Below, piece after piece: positions 26,773 to 35,096 of a DNA stretch of 63,586 bases; the first letter of the stretch is position 1, and each line of letters opens with the position of its first letter. The DNA is taken from assembly GCA_019429405.1 (NCBI GenBank), contig JAHYIZ010000013.1, forward strand, positions 1 to 63,586, written 5' to 3'. The notes beneath the pieces were generated by a model, which was given only the letters and a program-made list of their open reading frames with translations, was not told where the DNA came from and ran no database searches. The translations under genes were made by a program, and so were the position numbers. The stretch is from Paracoccaceae bacterium. Lineage in GTDB: Bacteria; Pseudomonadota; Alphaproteobacteria; Rhodobacterales; Rhodobacteraceae.

Positions 26773-28665
26773 ATGGCATACAGCGACGTCTATGAAGGCT
26801 GGAGAAAAGACCCCGAAGGTTTTTGGATGCAGGCGGCGGAGGCGATTGACTGGGTAAAGCCGCCCAGCAAGGCTCTGTTTGCCGAGAAAGCCCCGCTCTA
26901 TGAATGGTTCTGCGATGCCGAAGTGAACACCTGCTGGAACGCGGTTGACCGTCATGTCGAGGCCGGGCGCGGCGAGCAGCTTGCCATCAAGCACGTCAGC
27001 CCGATTACCCATTCGACCAAGGGCATTACCTACGCCGAGTTGCAGACCCGGGTTGCCAGCCTTGCAGGTGCGCTGCGCGCCAAGGGCGTGGAAAAGGGCG
27101 ATCGCGTCATCATCTACATGCCGATGATTCCCGAGGCGCTGGAGGCGATGCTGGCATGCGCGCGGCTTGGGGCGATCCATTCGGTGGTATTCGGCGGGTT
27201 TGCCGCGCACGAACTGGCGGTGCGCATTGATGATTCCAAGCCCAAGGCGATCATTGCCGCCTCGTGCGGGTTGGAGCCGGGCCGGGTGGTGCATTACAAG
27301 CCGCTGCTGGACAAAGCAATTGAAACGGCCACTTACAAGCCCGCTTTCTGTGTCATCTTTCAGCGCGAACAAGAGGTTGCCAAGCTGATCGAGGGGCGCG
27401 ATTTTGCCTGGCACACGTTCCAGTATGGCACCGAGCCCGCCGAATGCGTGCCGGTGCGGGGCGACCACCCGGCCTATATTCTCTACACATCAGGCACCAC
27501 CGGCCAGCCCAAGGGGGTCATCCGTGCCACGGCCGGGCATCTGGTGGCGCTGAACTGGACGATGAAGGCGATCTACAACATCGACAAGGGCGACGTGTTC
27601 TGGGCAGCGTCCGACGTGGGTTGGGTGGTCGGGCACAGCTACATCTGCTACGGGCCGCTGATTGCCGGGGCGACCACGATTGTCTACGAGGGCAAGCCGG
27701 TCGGCACCCCCGATGCCGGCGCCTTCTGGCGGGTGTTGCAAAACCAGCGGGTGAAGGCGCTGTTCACCGCCCCCACCGCGCTGCGCGCAATCAAGCGCGA
27801 AGACCCCGAAGGCAAGCTGATTGACGACTACAACCTGCGCCATTTCGATGCGCTTTACCTTGCGGGCGAACGGGCCGACCCCGACACTGTGAAATGGGCG
27901 CAGCGGCATTTGCGGGTGCCGGTGGTCGACCACTGGTGGCAAACCGAAACCGGCTGGGCGATTGCCGCCAACCCCTTGGGCATCGAGGAATTGCCGACCA
28001 AGATCGGCAGCCCTTCGGTGCCAATGCCGGGATATGACGTGCAGGTGCTCGATGAGGGCGGCCACCCGGTGCCTGCGGGCGAGCTGGGCGCGATCATGGT
28101 CAAGTTGCCCTTGCCGCCCGGCACCCTGCCCGGCCTCTGGAACGCCGAAGCGCGCTTTCGCAAGAGCTATCTTGACCACTTCCCCGGCTATTATGAAACC
28201 GGCGATGCAGGCTACATTGATGCCGATGGGTATCTCTACATCATGGCGCGCACCGATGACGTGATCAACGTGGCGGGCCATCGGCTCTCGACCGGCGCGA
28301 TGGAAGAGGTGCTGGCAGGGCACCCGGATGTGGCCGAATGCGCCGTGATCGGGGTGGCCGACGCGCTGAAAGGCCAGCAGCCGCTGGGGTTTTTGTGCCT
28401 CAACAAAGGTGCAACACGAACGCATGCTGATGTCGTGAAAGACTGTGTGAAGCTGGTGCGCGAACAAATCGGCCCGGTTGCAGCGTTCAAGCTTGCCTGT
28501 GTTGTGAACCGCCTGCCAAAAACCCGCTCGGGCAAGATCCTGCGCGCGACGATGGTGAAGATCGCCGATGGCGAGCCCTACAAGATGCCCGCCACGATCG
28601 ACGACCCGGCCATTCTCGACGAAATCGCAGAGGCGCTGAAAACGCTGGGCCTGCCCGCCAGATGA
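26773..28665 (+). CDS. prpE: Propionyl-CoA synthetase
   Basis: PrpE activates propionate to propionyl-CoA through an acyl-AMP. The 630-residue protein has the AMP-binding motif ILYTSGTTGQPKGVIRATAG, the A5 motif DHWWQTETGW, the hinge Asp in YETGDAGYIDADGYLYIMAR and the acetylatable A10 Lys in PKTRSGKILRATM. The first residues (YEGWRKDPEGFWMQAAEAID) are diagnostic for PrpE rather than Acs. The ATG at 26773 follows GGAGGAGG. Regulation by the TTTGCAAA boxes upstream is likely. Confidence 0.95.
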   Translation: MAYSDVYEGWRKDPEGFWMQAAEAIDWVKPPSKALFAEKAPLYEWFCDAEVNTCWNAVDRHVEAGRGEQLAIKHVSPITHSTKGITYAELQTRVASLAGALRAKGVEKGDRVIIYMPMIPEALEAMLACARLGAIHSVVFGGFAAHELAVRIDDSKPKAIIAASCGLEPGRVVHYKPLLDKAIETATYKPAFCVIFQREQEVAKLIEGRDFAWHTFQYGTEPAECVPVRGDHPAYILYTSGTTGQPKGVIRATAGHLVALNWTMKAIYNIDKGDVFWAASDVGWVVGHSYICYGPLIAGATTIVYEGKPVGTPDAGAFWRVLQNQRVKALFTAPTALRAIKREDPEGKLIDDYNLRHFDALYLAGERADPDTVKWAQRHLRVPVVDHWWQTETGWAIAANPLGIEELPTKIGSPSVPMPGYDVQVLDEGGHPVPAGELGAIMVKLPLPPGTLPGLWNAEARFRKSYLDHFPGYYETGDAGYIDADGYLYIMARTDDVINVAGHRLSTGAMEEVLAGHPDVAECAVIGVADALKGQQPLGFLCLNKGATRTHADVVKDCVKLVREQIGPVAAFKLACVVNRLPKTRSGKILRATMVKIADGEPYKMPATIDDPAILDEIAEALKTLGLPAR

Positions 28666-28672
28666 GCCGAAA

Positions 28673-28693
28673 GGGGCGGCGTTCGGCCGCCCC
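28673..28693. terminator. Bidirectional hairpin between prpE and nadK
   Basis: GGGGCGGC-GTTCG-GCCGCCCC forms an 8-bp perfect GC stem with a 5-base loop. It lies between the convergent stops of prpE (28665) and nadK (28696). There is no T-run on either side, as is common in these genomes. It is the only structure in the 30-bp gap. Confidence 0.6.
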
Positions 28694-28695
28694 GA

Positions 28696-29463
28696 TCAGA
28701 CGAATTGCTCGCGCATAAGCCGCTCACCCAGCCCGTGCCCGTTTTCAAACAGGATGCGGTGCGTCACCGCCGGCTCAGACCGGATTTCGACCCAGAGCAC
28801 CGGGCGCACCGAGCGGCCATCGGCATCGGCCATGACCGGGCGCTTGTCGGGTTCGAGCACGTCAAAGCGCACGGTGGCGCTTTGCGGCAGAATGGCGCCG
28901 CGCCAGCGCCGGGGCCGAAACGCCGCCACGGCAGTCAGCGCCAGCACATCCGACCCGATCGGCAAGATTGGGCCGTGCGCCGAGTAGTTGTAGGCGGTCG
29001 AACCGGCCGGGGTGCAAACAATGGCGCCGTCGCAGACAAGCTCTGCAAGCCGTTCTTTACCATTCACCGAAATGCGCAGTTTCGCGGCCTGCGGCCCGGC
29101 GCGCAGCACCGAAACATCGTTGATGGCCAGCGCTTCATGCAAAAATCCGTCGGCGGTCTGTGCGCGCATGGCAAGCGGGTTCAAAACCGCTTCTTCGGCC
29201 GCTGCCACCCGCGCCGGAAGGCCCTCTTCGGCATAATCGTTCATCAGAAACCCGATGGTGCCACAATTCATGCCGTAAATCGGCAGACCCAGACCGGCAT
29301 GCAGCGTTCTGAGCATGAACCCGTCGCCACCCAGCGCCACGATCACGTTGGCCTTGTGCCGCGGCACCTCGCCGTAGCGTGCGCGCAACCGCTGCGCCGC
29401 GGCAATGGCGGCATCGGTCTCACTGGCGAGAAAACAGATCTTCGGGTCGCCCTCGGGTGTCAT
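28696..29463 (-). CDS. nadK: NAD kinase
   Basis: NadK phosphorylates NAD to NADP. The 255-residue protein has the GGDG motif in VIVALGGDGFMLRTLHAGLG, YGMNCGTIGFLMN, the INDVSVLR block and VCTPAGSTAYNYSAHGPILP. The ATG at 29463 gives the family start (KICFLASETDAAI); the longer frame to 29604 adds a leader without resemblance. It faces prpE and is divergent from the multicopper oxidase gene. Confidence 0.93.
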   Translation of the reverse strand: MTPEGDPKICFLASETDAAIAAAQRLRARYGEVPRHKANVIVALGGDGFMLRTLHAGLGLPIYGMNCGTIGFLMNDYAEEGLPARVAAAEEAVLNPLAMRAQTADGFLHEALAINDVSVLRAGPQAAKLRISVNGKERLAELVCDGAIVCTPAGSTAYNYSAHGPILPIGSDVLALTAVAAFRPRRWRGAILPQSATVRFDVLEPDKRPVMADADGRSVRPVLWVEIRSEPAVTHRILFENGHGLGERLMREQFV

Positions 29464-29634
29464 GCGCCTGGTTCCTGGTTGTCTGGTCCCGGCCATTCTG
29501 GCGCGCTGCGGCCCGAGCACAAGCGCATTCTGACCGGCGGGCGCGGGGCGGCGACAACCGGCGCCACCTGTACCGCGACGGAAATGCAACTTAGTATCGC
29601 TCAACCCTCAATGCAGGCCTTAAGGAGAATCGCC

Positions 29635-31131
29635 GTGACTTTGCCCGATAGACCCGAGAACCGGCGCAGGTCAACGCGTCGGGCGGTGCTGGCCGGTGGG
29701 ACCGCCGTTGTGGTGGCGGCCGCGGCGGCGTTGTGGCTGCGGCCACAGCTTGGGTGGGCGCAGCAGCCCGCGCGCTTTGCGCGCGCTCTTGCCGTGCCGC
29801 CGCTGGATCAGGGGCAGGTTGTCGAAGGGGTGCGGGTGTTCGCGCTGAATGTGGCCGATGGCGAAACAGAATTTTTCGAAGGCATCAAGACCGCGACACG
29901 CGGTATCAATGCCCCGTATCTTGGGCCGACCCTGCAAATGCGCAAAGGCGAGACGGTGCGGATCGAGGTTCGCAACAGCCTCGCCGAACCCACCACGCTG
30001 CACTGGCACGGGCTCAACGTGCCCGCCGTCGCAGATGGCGGGCCGCATCAGGTGATCGCCCCCGGCGCCGTCTGGGCGCCCAGCTTCACGGTGCACGAGG
30101 TTGCCTCGACCATGTGGTACCATTCGCACCTGATGCACTCGACCGCGCGGCAGGTCTGGCAGGGGATGGCAGGGGTTCTACGGATCGCCGATGACGCGGC
30201 CGATGCGCTGGGCCTGCCAGACCGCTACGGCATCGACGATTTTCCGATCGTGTTGCAAGATCGGCGTTTTACCCGCAGCGGCACCATGCCCTATGCCCCC
30301 ACCATGCACGACGCCATGGCCGGAATGATCGGCGATGTGGCGCTGGTGAATGGCACCATCCAGCCCCATCTTGCGCTCGACGTGGCGCGGGTGCGGCTAC
30401 GGCTTCTGAACGGCTCCAACGCCAGCATCTACGATCTGGGCTTTGCCGACGGGCGCGGCTTTCACCAGATTGCCAGCGATGGCGGGCTGTTGGCCCGGCC
30501 GGTCGCGTTGAACGCACTGCGGCTGGCCCCCGGTGAGCGCGCCGAGATCGTCGTGGACATTTCCGATGGCCGCCCGGCGGTGCTGCGCTCGGTTTCCGGT
30601 GGCGCGCGCGGGATGGGCATGAGGATGATGGCGGGCGCGCAAAACCCGGCTTTCGAGTTTCTCGAATTGCGCCCGAAGGGCGCGGCGGCCGCGCCTGCCC
30701 CGCTGCCCGAGGTGCTGGCCGAAATGCCCCGCGCCGACGCCGCCAGTGCCACCCGCACGCGCCGCTTTGTTCTGGAAATGGGCATGATGGGCGGCGGCTT
30801 TGCCATCAACGGTGCGTCGATGGACATGGAGCGCGTCGATCAGGTGGTGACGATGGGCGAAACCGAGATCTGGGAAATCGCCAATGCCGGGCCGATGATG
30901 CACCCGTTCCATGTGCACAACACGCAGTTTCGTGTACTTGACCGTGACGGGCTGCCGCCAGCGTCAGCCGAGGCCGGGCGCAAGGATACCGTGCTGGTCG
31001 AAGCGGGGGAAACCGTGCGCATTCTGGTGCGGTTCGACCATTACACCGACCGCGCGCACCCCTACATGTATCACTGCCACATCCTCGAACACGAAGACGC
31101 CGGGATGATGGGGCAGTTCATCGTGGTCTGA
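29635..31131 (+). CDS. Exported multicopper oxidase (CueO/CotA-like)
   Basis: The 498-residue protein has all copper motifs: TLHWHGLNVP, MWYHSHLMHSTARQ, HPFHVHNTQFRV and YHCHILEHEDAGMMGQFIVV with the type 1 copper ligands. The N-terminus has RRSTRRAVLAGGTAVVVAAA, a twin-arginine-like signal (Tat export of a folded copper protein is usual), ending near GWAQQ. The GTG at 29635 is chosen for AAGGAG eight bases before it; an in-frame ATG at 29611 is the alternative. A Met-rich loop (GMGMRMM) recalls CueO, suggesting cuprous oxidase and copper tolerance. Confidence 0.9.
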   Translation: MTLPDRPENRRRSTRRAVLAGGTAVVVAAAAALWLRPQLGWAQQPARFARALAVPPLDQGQVVEGVRVFALNVADGETEFFEGIKTATRGINAPYLGPTLQMRKGETVRIEVRNSLAEPTTLHWHGLNVPAVADGGPHQVIAPGAVWAPSFTVHEVASTMWYHSHLMHSTARQVWQGMAGVLRIADDAADALGLPDRYGIDDFPIVLQDRRFTRSGTMPYAPTMHDAMAGMIGDVALVNGTIQPHLALDVARVRLRLLNGSNASIYDLGFADGRGFHQIASDGGLLARPVALNALRLAPGERAEIVVDISDGRPAVLRSVSGGARGMGMRMMAGAQNPAFEFLELRPKGAAAAPAPLPEVLAEMPRADAASATRTRRFVLEMGMMGGGFAINGASMDMERVDQVVTMGETEIWEIANAGPMMHPFHVHNTQFRVLDRDGLPPASAEAGRKDTVLVEAGETVRILVRFDHYTDRAHPYMYHCHILEHEDAGMMGQFIVV

Positions 31132-31166
31132 GTTTCGCGCTTTCACCGCGCCGATCGGAAACTCAG
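31128..31166 (+). terminator. Hairpin at the 3' end of the multicopper oxidase gene
   Basis: CTGAGTTTC (31128-31136) and GAAACTCAG (31158-31166) are perfect 9-bp arms around a 21-base loop. The left arm overlaps the oxidase TGA stop. No T-run follows, so this could be a Rho-independent-like terminator or an mRNA-stabilising structure. It is also upstream of glyA (start 31289); nothing resembling a known riboswitch was seen there. Confidence 0.4.
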
Positions 31167-31288
31167 GCGCCGAACCGGGGCTTTTGCCGCGCGATTTGCC
31201 GCGTCAAACCGCGTAATTGCCGCTTTGCGCGCTTTCGGGCCGCGGTCTGGTGCGCTAAATGGGGCCAAACCTGATTAAGGAGACACCC

Positions 31289-32584
31289 ATGACCGCCGCC
31301 ATCCGCGACCCCGGCTATTTTACCGAAACGCTAGCGAGCCGCGACCCCGAGATCGCGCAGGCGATCCGGTCGGAACTTGGCCGCCAGCAGCACGAGATCG
31401 AGCTGATCGCGTCGGAAAACATTGTCTCTGCGGCAGTGCTAGAGGCGCAGGGGTCAGTGATGACCAACAAATACGCTGAAGGCTACCCCGGCAAACGCTA
31501 CTACGGCGGCTGCGAATTTGTCGATGTGGCCGAAAACCTTGCCATCGAGCGGGCGAAAAAGCTGTTCGGCTGCGGCTATGCCAATGTGCAGCCGAACTCG
31601 GGCAGTCAGGCCAATCAGGGGGTTTTCAACGCGCTCTTGCAGCCCGGCGACACCATTCTGGGCATGAACCTTGCCAGCGGTGGGCACCTGACGCATGGCG
31701 CGGCACCAAACCAGTCGGGCAAGTGGTTCAACGCGATCCAGTATGGCGTGCGCGCGCAAGACAACCGCATTGACTATGACGACGTGGCGCGACTGGCACG
31801 CGAACACCGCCCGAAAATGATCATCGCCGGGGGCTCGGCCATTCCGCGGCAGATCGACTTTGCCGCCTTCCGCGCCATTGCGGATGATGTGGGGGCGCTC
31901 CTCATGGTCGATATGGCGCATTTTGCGGGGCTGGTGGCGGGCGGCGCGCATCCCTCGCCCTTCCCCTACGCGGATGTCGCCACCACCACCACGCACAAAA
32001 CCCTGCGCGGCCCGCGCGGCGGGATGATTTTGACCAACGACGAGGCGATTGCGAAAAAGGTCAACTCGGCCATCTTCCCCGGCATTCAGGGCGGCCCCCT
32101 GATGCATGTGATCGCCGCCAAGGCGGTGGCCTTTGGCGAGGCGTTGCGGCCCGAGTTCGCGGCCTATGCCTCGCAGGTGGTGAAAAACGCGCAAGCGCTC
32201 GCAGATGAGCTGATGAAGGGCGGGCTGGCGATTGTCACCGGCGGCACCGACACCCACCTGATGCTGGTCGATCTGCGCCCCAAGGGGGTGAAGGGTAACG
32301 CAACCGAAAAGGCGCTCGGGCGCGCGCAGATCACCTGCAACAAGAACGGCATCCCGTTCGACCCGGAGAAACCCACCGTCACCTCGGGCGTGCGGCTTGG
32401 CACCCCTGCGGGCACCACGCGCGGTTTCGGTGAAGCCGAGTTTCGCGAGATCGGGCGCTGGATCGTCGAGGTGGTCGATGGCCTCGCAGCGAATGGCGAG
32501 GCAGACAACGGCATTGTGGAAGCCGCCGTGCGCGCCAAGGTGGCGACGCTATGCGAGAGGTTCCCGATCTACCCGGCGCTATGA
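31289..32584 (+). CDS. glyA: Serine hydroxymethyltransferase
   Basis: This PLP enzyme converts serine and tetrahydrofolate to glycine and methylene-THF. The 431-residue protein has [40 protein letters not shown], the PLP-Lys in [18 protein letters not shown] and the C-terminal [20 protein letters not shown]. The ATG at 31289 follows TTAAGGAGACACCC; the earlier ATG at 31259 is not needed. Length is normal. Confidence 0.97.
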   Translation: MTAAIRDPGYFTETLASRDPEIAQAIRSELGRQQHEIELIASENIVSAAVLEAQGSVMTNKYAEGYPGKRYYGGCEFVDVAENLAIERAKKLFGCGYANVQPNSGSQANQGVFNALLQPGDTILGMNLASGGHLTHGAAPNQSGKWFNAIQYGVRAQDNRIDYDDVARLAREHRPKMIIAGGSAIPRQIDFAAFRAIADDVGALLMVDMAHFAGLVAGGAHPSPFPYADVATTTTHKTLRGPRGGMILTNDEAIAKKVNSAIFPGIQGGPLMHVIAAKAVAFGEALRPEFAAYASQVVKNAQALADELMKGGLAIVTGGTDTHLMLVDLRPKGVKGNATEKALGRAQITCNKNGIPFDPEKPTVTSGVRLGTPAGTTRGFGEAEFREIGRWIVEVVDGLAANGEADNGIVEAAVRAKVATLCERFPIYPAL

Positions 32585-32635
32585 CCCCGTCACACCACCC
32601 TGCCCTGCCGACCGCCGAGATCGCGCGGGCGGCGC

Positions 32636-33007
32636 TTACAGGTAGCCGCGCCAGACGATCAGCCCAAGCACCGCCAGTGCGGTGACGACCAGAACAAACA
32701 CGATCGTCGCCGCAAGGTCGAGCGCAATGCCACGCCGACGGGCGCTGGCGCCGATGGGCTTGAGGTGGTGCACCAGCGCGTCATAGGCCAAAGCCACCCG
32801 CTCCATATCGATCTGGCGCGCAAGTTTCGGGCTGAGCGAGCTGGCCTCGGCATCAATCAGCAGCTCTGCTTCGGCGCGCAGTTTGCGCGGCAGCGCGCGG
32901 CCCCGGTGCGCCAGCTTTGCGCGCAGCCCGTTGCCGCGCGCCTTCAGCCGCTCTTCCATCAATTGCGCCACGCGTTCAGACATCTGGTGCAGGGTCAACG
33001 GGTTCAT
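32636..33007 (-). CDS. Hypothetical protein with C-terminal transmembrane helix
   Basis: The 123-residue protein begins MNPLTLHQMSERVAQLMEER with an amphipathic, very basic helical region of about 90 residues, followed by one membrane segment (IVFVLVVTALAVLGLIVW) and a short tail. No known domain was recognised. The ATG at 33007 has GAGG seven bases upstream; a longer frame to 33160 overlaps the divergent hydrolase gene and is unlikely. It converges on glyA. Confidence 0.7.
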   Translation of the reverse strand: MNPLTLHQMSERVAQLMEERLKARGNGLRAKLAHRGRALPRKLRAEAELLIDAEASSLSPKLARQIDMERVALAYDALVHHLKPIGASARRRGIALDLAATIVFVLVVTALAVLGLIVWRGYL

Positions 33008-33097
33008 GGCGCCTCGCTCTCTGGCAAACTCTAGCCGCAGCGCGCAAGGCGTGCAACGGCACTGGCAGCGGCGCCACCGCTGCGCTAGGTTCGCCCC

Positions 33098-33862
33098 ATG
33101 TTGAATCTTGTGCTTCATGGCGCGCCCTCGCCGCGCCACCCGCCGCTTGTGATCGTGCACGGGCTTTTCGGCTCAGCGCGCAACTGGGGTGTGATCGCGC
33201 GTCGGCTGGCCGAGGACCGACAGGTAATCGCGGTCGACATGCGCAACCACGGCGACAGCAAGTGGGATGCGGCGCATGGCTACGCCGACCTAGCCGCCGA
33301 TCTTGCGACTGTGATCGCGGCGCAGGGCGGCCGCGCCGATGTGCTTGGCCATTCGATGGGCGGCAAGGCGGCGATGCAACTGGCGCTGAGTGCGCCCGAA
33401 CGGGTGCGCCGACTGGTGGTAGCCGACATCGCGCCGGTGGCCTACGGGCACACCCAGCGGCACCTGATCGAAGCAATGCAGGCGCTTGACCTTGAGGGGC
33501 TGGGGCTGCGGTCCGAAGCCGACCGGCGGTTGGCACTGGCGGTGCCCGACCCGGGGGTGCGGGCGTTCCTGCTGCAATCGTTGGACCTCAAGGCGGCCCC
33601 CGCGCGCTGGAAGCTGAACCTTGCGGCGCTTGGCGCTGAAATGGAACGCATCGTCGGTTGGCCGGACACGCCGGGGCGGTTTGCGGGCCCCACGCTGTTC
33701 ATCAAGGGCGCGCTGTCAGATTATATTCGCCCCGAACACCGGACCGCGATTCTGGCGCAGTTTCCGGCCGCACAGTTTGCCGAAATCGAAGGCGCGGGGC
33801 ACTGGCTGCACGCCGATGCCCCGCGCGTGTTCGAAGAGGTCGTGCGCGGCTTTCTAAGTTAG
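33098..33862 (+). CDS. Alpha/beta-fold hydrolase (YbfF-like esterase)
   Basis: The 254-residue protein has the oxyanion region IVHGLFGSARNWGVIARRLA, the nucleophile elbow VLGHSMGGKAAMQLAL and a C-terminal catalytic His in IEGAGHWLHADAP; DMRNHGDS is typical of the YbfF/ABHD11 group of acyl esterases. The physiological ester is unknown. The stop overlaps the convergent cytochrome gene by 4 bp. Confidence 0.88.
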   Translation: MLNLVLHGAPSPRHPPLVIVHGLFGSARNWGVIARRLAEDRQVIAVDMRNHGDSKWDAAHGYADLAADLATVIAAQGGRADVLGHSMGGKAAMQLALSAPERVRRLVVADIAPVAYGHTQRHLIEAMQALDLEGLGLRSEADRRLALAVPDPGVRAFLLQSLDLKAAPARWKLNLAALGAEMERIVGWPDTPGRFAGPTLFIKGALSDYIRPEHRTAILAQFPAAQFAEIEGAGHWLHADAPRVFEEVVRGFLS

Positions 33863-34347
33863 CCGGGCCGCTTCATGCGCGCCAACAGGTTGGTTTTCAG
33901 CACGAACTGGTGGTAGAGCGCGCCCAGAACATGCAGGCTGACCAACAGCAGCAGCAGCGAGGTCGCCGCCTCATGCACGCCGGCGCTGGCCTTGATACCG
34001 CCAAACCACGCCATGCCGCCGCTGACGGTCAGCAATGCCAACACGAGATACAGCAACCCGTGGGTGATCTTGCCCACCATTTGTAGCGCAGGCGCTTCGC
34101 TAGCGGGGGGCGGCGGCGCACCATGGGTCAGCCGCAGCACCAGCCGCCAGAGCACCAGCGCCAAAACCGCAACGCCGGCAACAACATGCGCGGTAATGAG
34201 CACGCTTGGCGTTACCTCCTGCCCGCGCTCGATCGCGCGCCACGCCTGCCCCATCGACTCATTCAGGAGAAATTGCGGGATGATCAGCAGCGCAACAAGC
34301 CAGTGCAGCCAAATTTGCGACGCCAAGTAACCAGTGGGATTGGGCAT
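33859..34347 (-). CDS. Cytochrome b561-family protein
   Basis: The 162-residue inner-membrane di-haem cytochrome has four helices with candidate haem His residues in SQIWLHWLVALL, LITAHVVAGVAVL, GKITHGLLYLVLA and LHVLGALYHQFVLKT. Such proteins move electrons from quinol to periplasmic acceptors, often to superoxide. The start at 34347 gives the family N-terminus (NPTGYLASQIWLHW); an upstream ATG at 34386 is less likely. Confidence 0.9.
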   Translation of the reverse strand: MPNPTGYLASQIWLHWLVALLIIPQFLLNESMGQAWRAIERGQEVTPSVLITAHVVAGVAVLALVLWRLVLRLTHGAPPPPASEAPALQMVGKITHGLLYLVLALLTVSGGMAWFGGIKASAGVHEAATSLLLLLVSLHVLGALYHQFVLKTNLLARMKRPG

Positions 34348-34421
34348 TTTTTCCTCAAGATGAAGGGCGCGCCATCGCACCCGCATGTGCTACGCACGGC
34401 GCGGGCTTTTCCGTCGCACAT

Positions 34422-34604
34422 TCACGATGCGAGGATTTTTCGGGCAACGACCCATGCGGTCGGCAGGCCCAGCAGCGCACCGATGGCCGCGGCCCAGACG
34501 ATCGAGCGCAGATCATCGTGCCCGGTGGTAAGTGCTGCGATCACGAGTATGCCCGCGAGTGTCGGACCCGCGAGCGCATAGAGTAAGGATGCAAGACGGA
34601 ACAT
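34422..34604 (-). CDS. Small two-helix membrane protein
   Basis: This 60-residue protein (start MFRLASLLYALAGPTLAGIL) has two membrane helices and a basic end WVVARKILAS. GGAG stands six bases before the ATG. Very similar short proteins occur in other Rhodobacterales; as I recall, some are automatically labelled CTP synthetase, which is far too long an enzyme for this to be true. Function unknown; it lies 74 bp upstream of the cytochrome b561 gene on the same strand. Confidence 0.7.
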   Translation of the reverse strand: MFRLASLLYALAGPTLAGILVIAALTTGHDDLRSIVWAAAIGALLGLPTAWVVARKILAS

Positions 34605-34675
34605 GAATGTCTCCTGATAGCGCGCGTTTCATGTGGCACGAAAACAGGTTTTTCAGGCCCCGGCCTTGATCTGCG

Positions 34676-34990
34676 TCATGCTGCGGGGGTTGGGCATGCA
34701 AGCCGCATCCGCGCCTCGCCGGTATCGCCCGGCAATCCGGTAACGATGCTGCCCGGCAGCACCCGGCAACCGGTGGTCTGTTCAACCGCGCGCAGCATCA
34801 GCGCGGGCACGGCCGCACGGTCGGCACGCGCCAGATAGCCCATGCGGATCACCTCGGCGGCGTTACCCTTGTGCAGCACCACGAAGCGGATCCCGTCAAG
34901 CGTGATCTCATGCCGCGTGGCGCCAAAGAACTCGGGCGCGGGCGAAGCACAGGCGGCGACAAGGACCATGGCAAGTAAAGCGTAACGCAT
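34676..34990 (-). CDS. Hypothetical lipoprotein
   Basis: The 104-residue protein starts MRYALLAMVLVAACASPAPE, with a clear lipobox (LVAAC, Cys14 to be lipidated). The mature part has two further Cys (TTGCRV and RLACP) that may be disulfide-linked. No known domain was recognised. It lies 71 bp upstream of the 60-residue membrane protein, same strand. Confidence 0.75.
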   Translation of the reverse strand: MRYALLAMVLVAACASPAPEFFGATRHEITLDGIRFVVLHKGNAAEVIRMGYLARADRAAVPALMLRAVEQTTGCRVLPGSIVTGLPGDTGEARMRLACPTPAA

Positions 34991-35055
34991 GGCCGCGAGC
35001 CTGACCTGGTTTGGTTAACCAAAGGTTACGATCTCAGACGAATCCCGACGCAGTT

Positions 35056-35084
35056 GTGCCCGCGCGCTTGCGACGCGCGGGCAC
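35056..35084 (-). terminator. Strong hairpin downstream of the EF-G-like gene
   Basis: GTGCCCGCGCG-CTTGCGA-CGCGCGGGCAC is an 11-bp perfect GC-rich stem with a 7-base loop. It lies 12 bp past the EF-G-like stop (35097) on the minus strand. No T-run follows, but the stem stability makes it a probable transcription terminator; it also shields the lipoprotein gene start at 34990. Confidence 0.6.
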
Positions 35085-35096
35085 ATTCGGTTCGCC

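Noticed and set aside
28705-31131. 808-codon version of the multicopper oxidase
   Set aside because: The upstream 310 codons are antisense to NAD kinase; the Tat-type signal and ribosome site place the start at 29635.
31132-31288. A riboswitch upstream of glyA
   Set aside because: The leader has one simple stem-loop belonging to the preceding gene end and no conserved glycine, SAM or THF riboswitch core.
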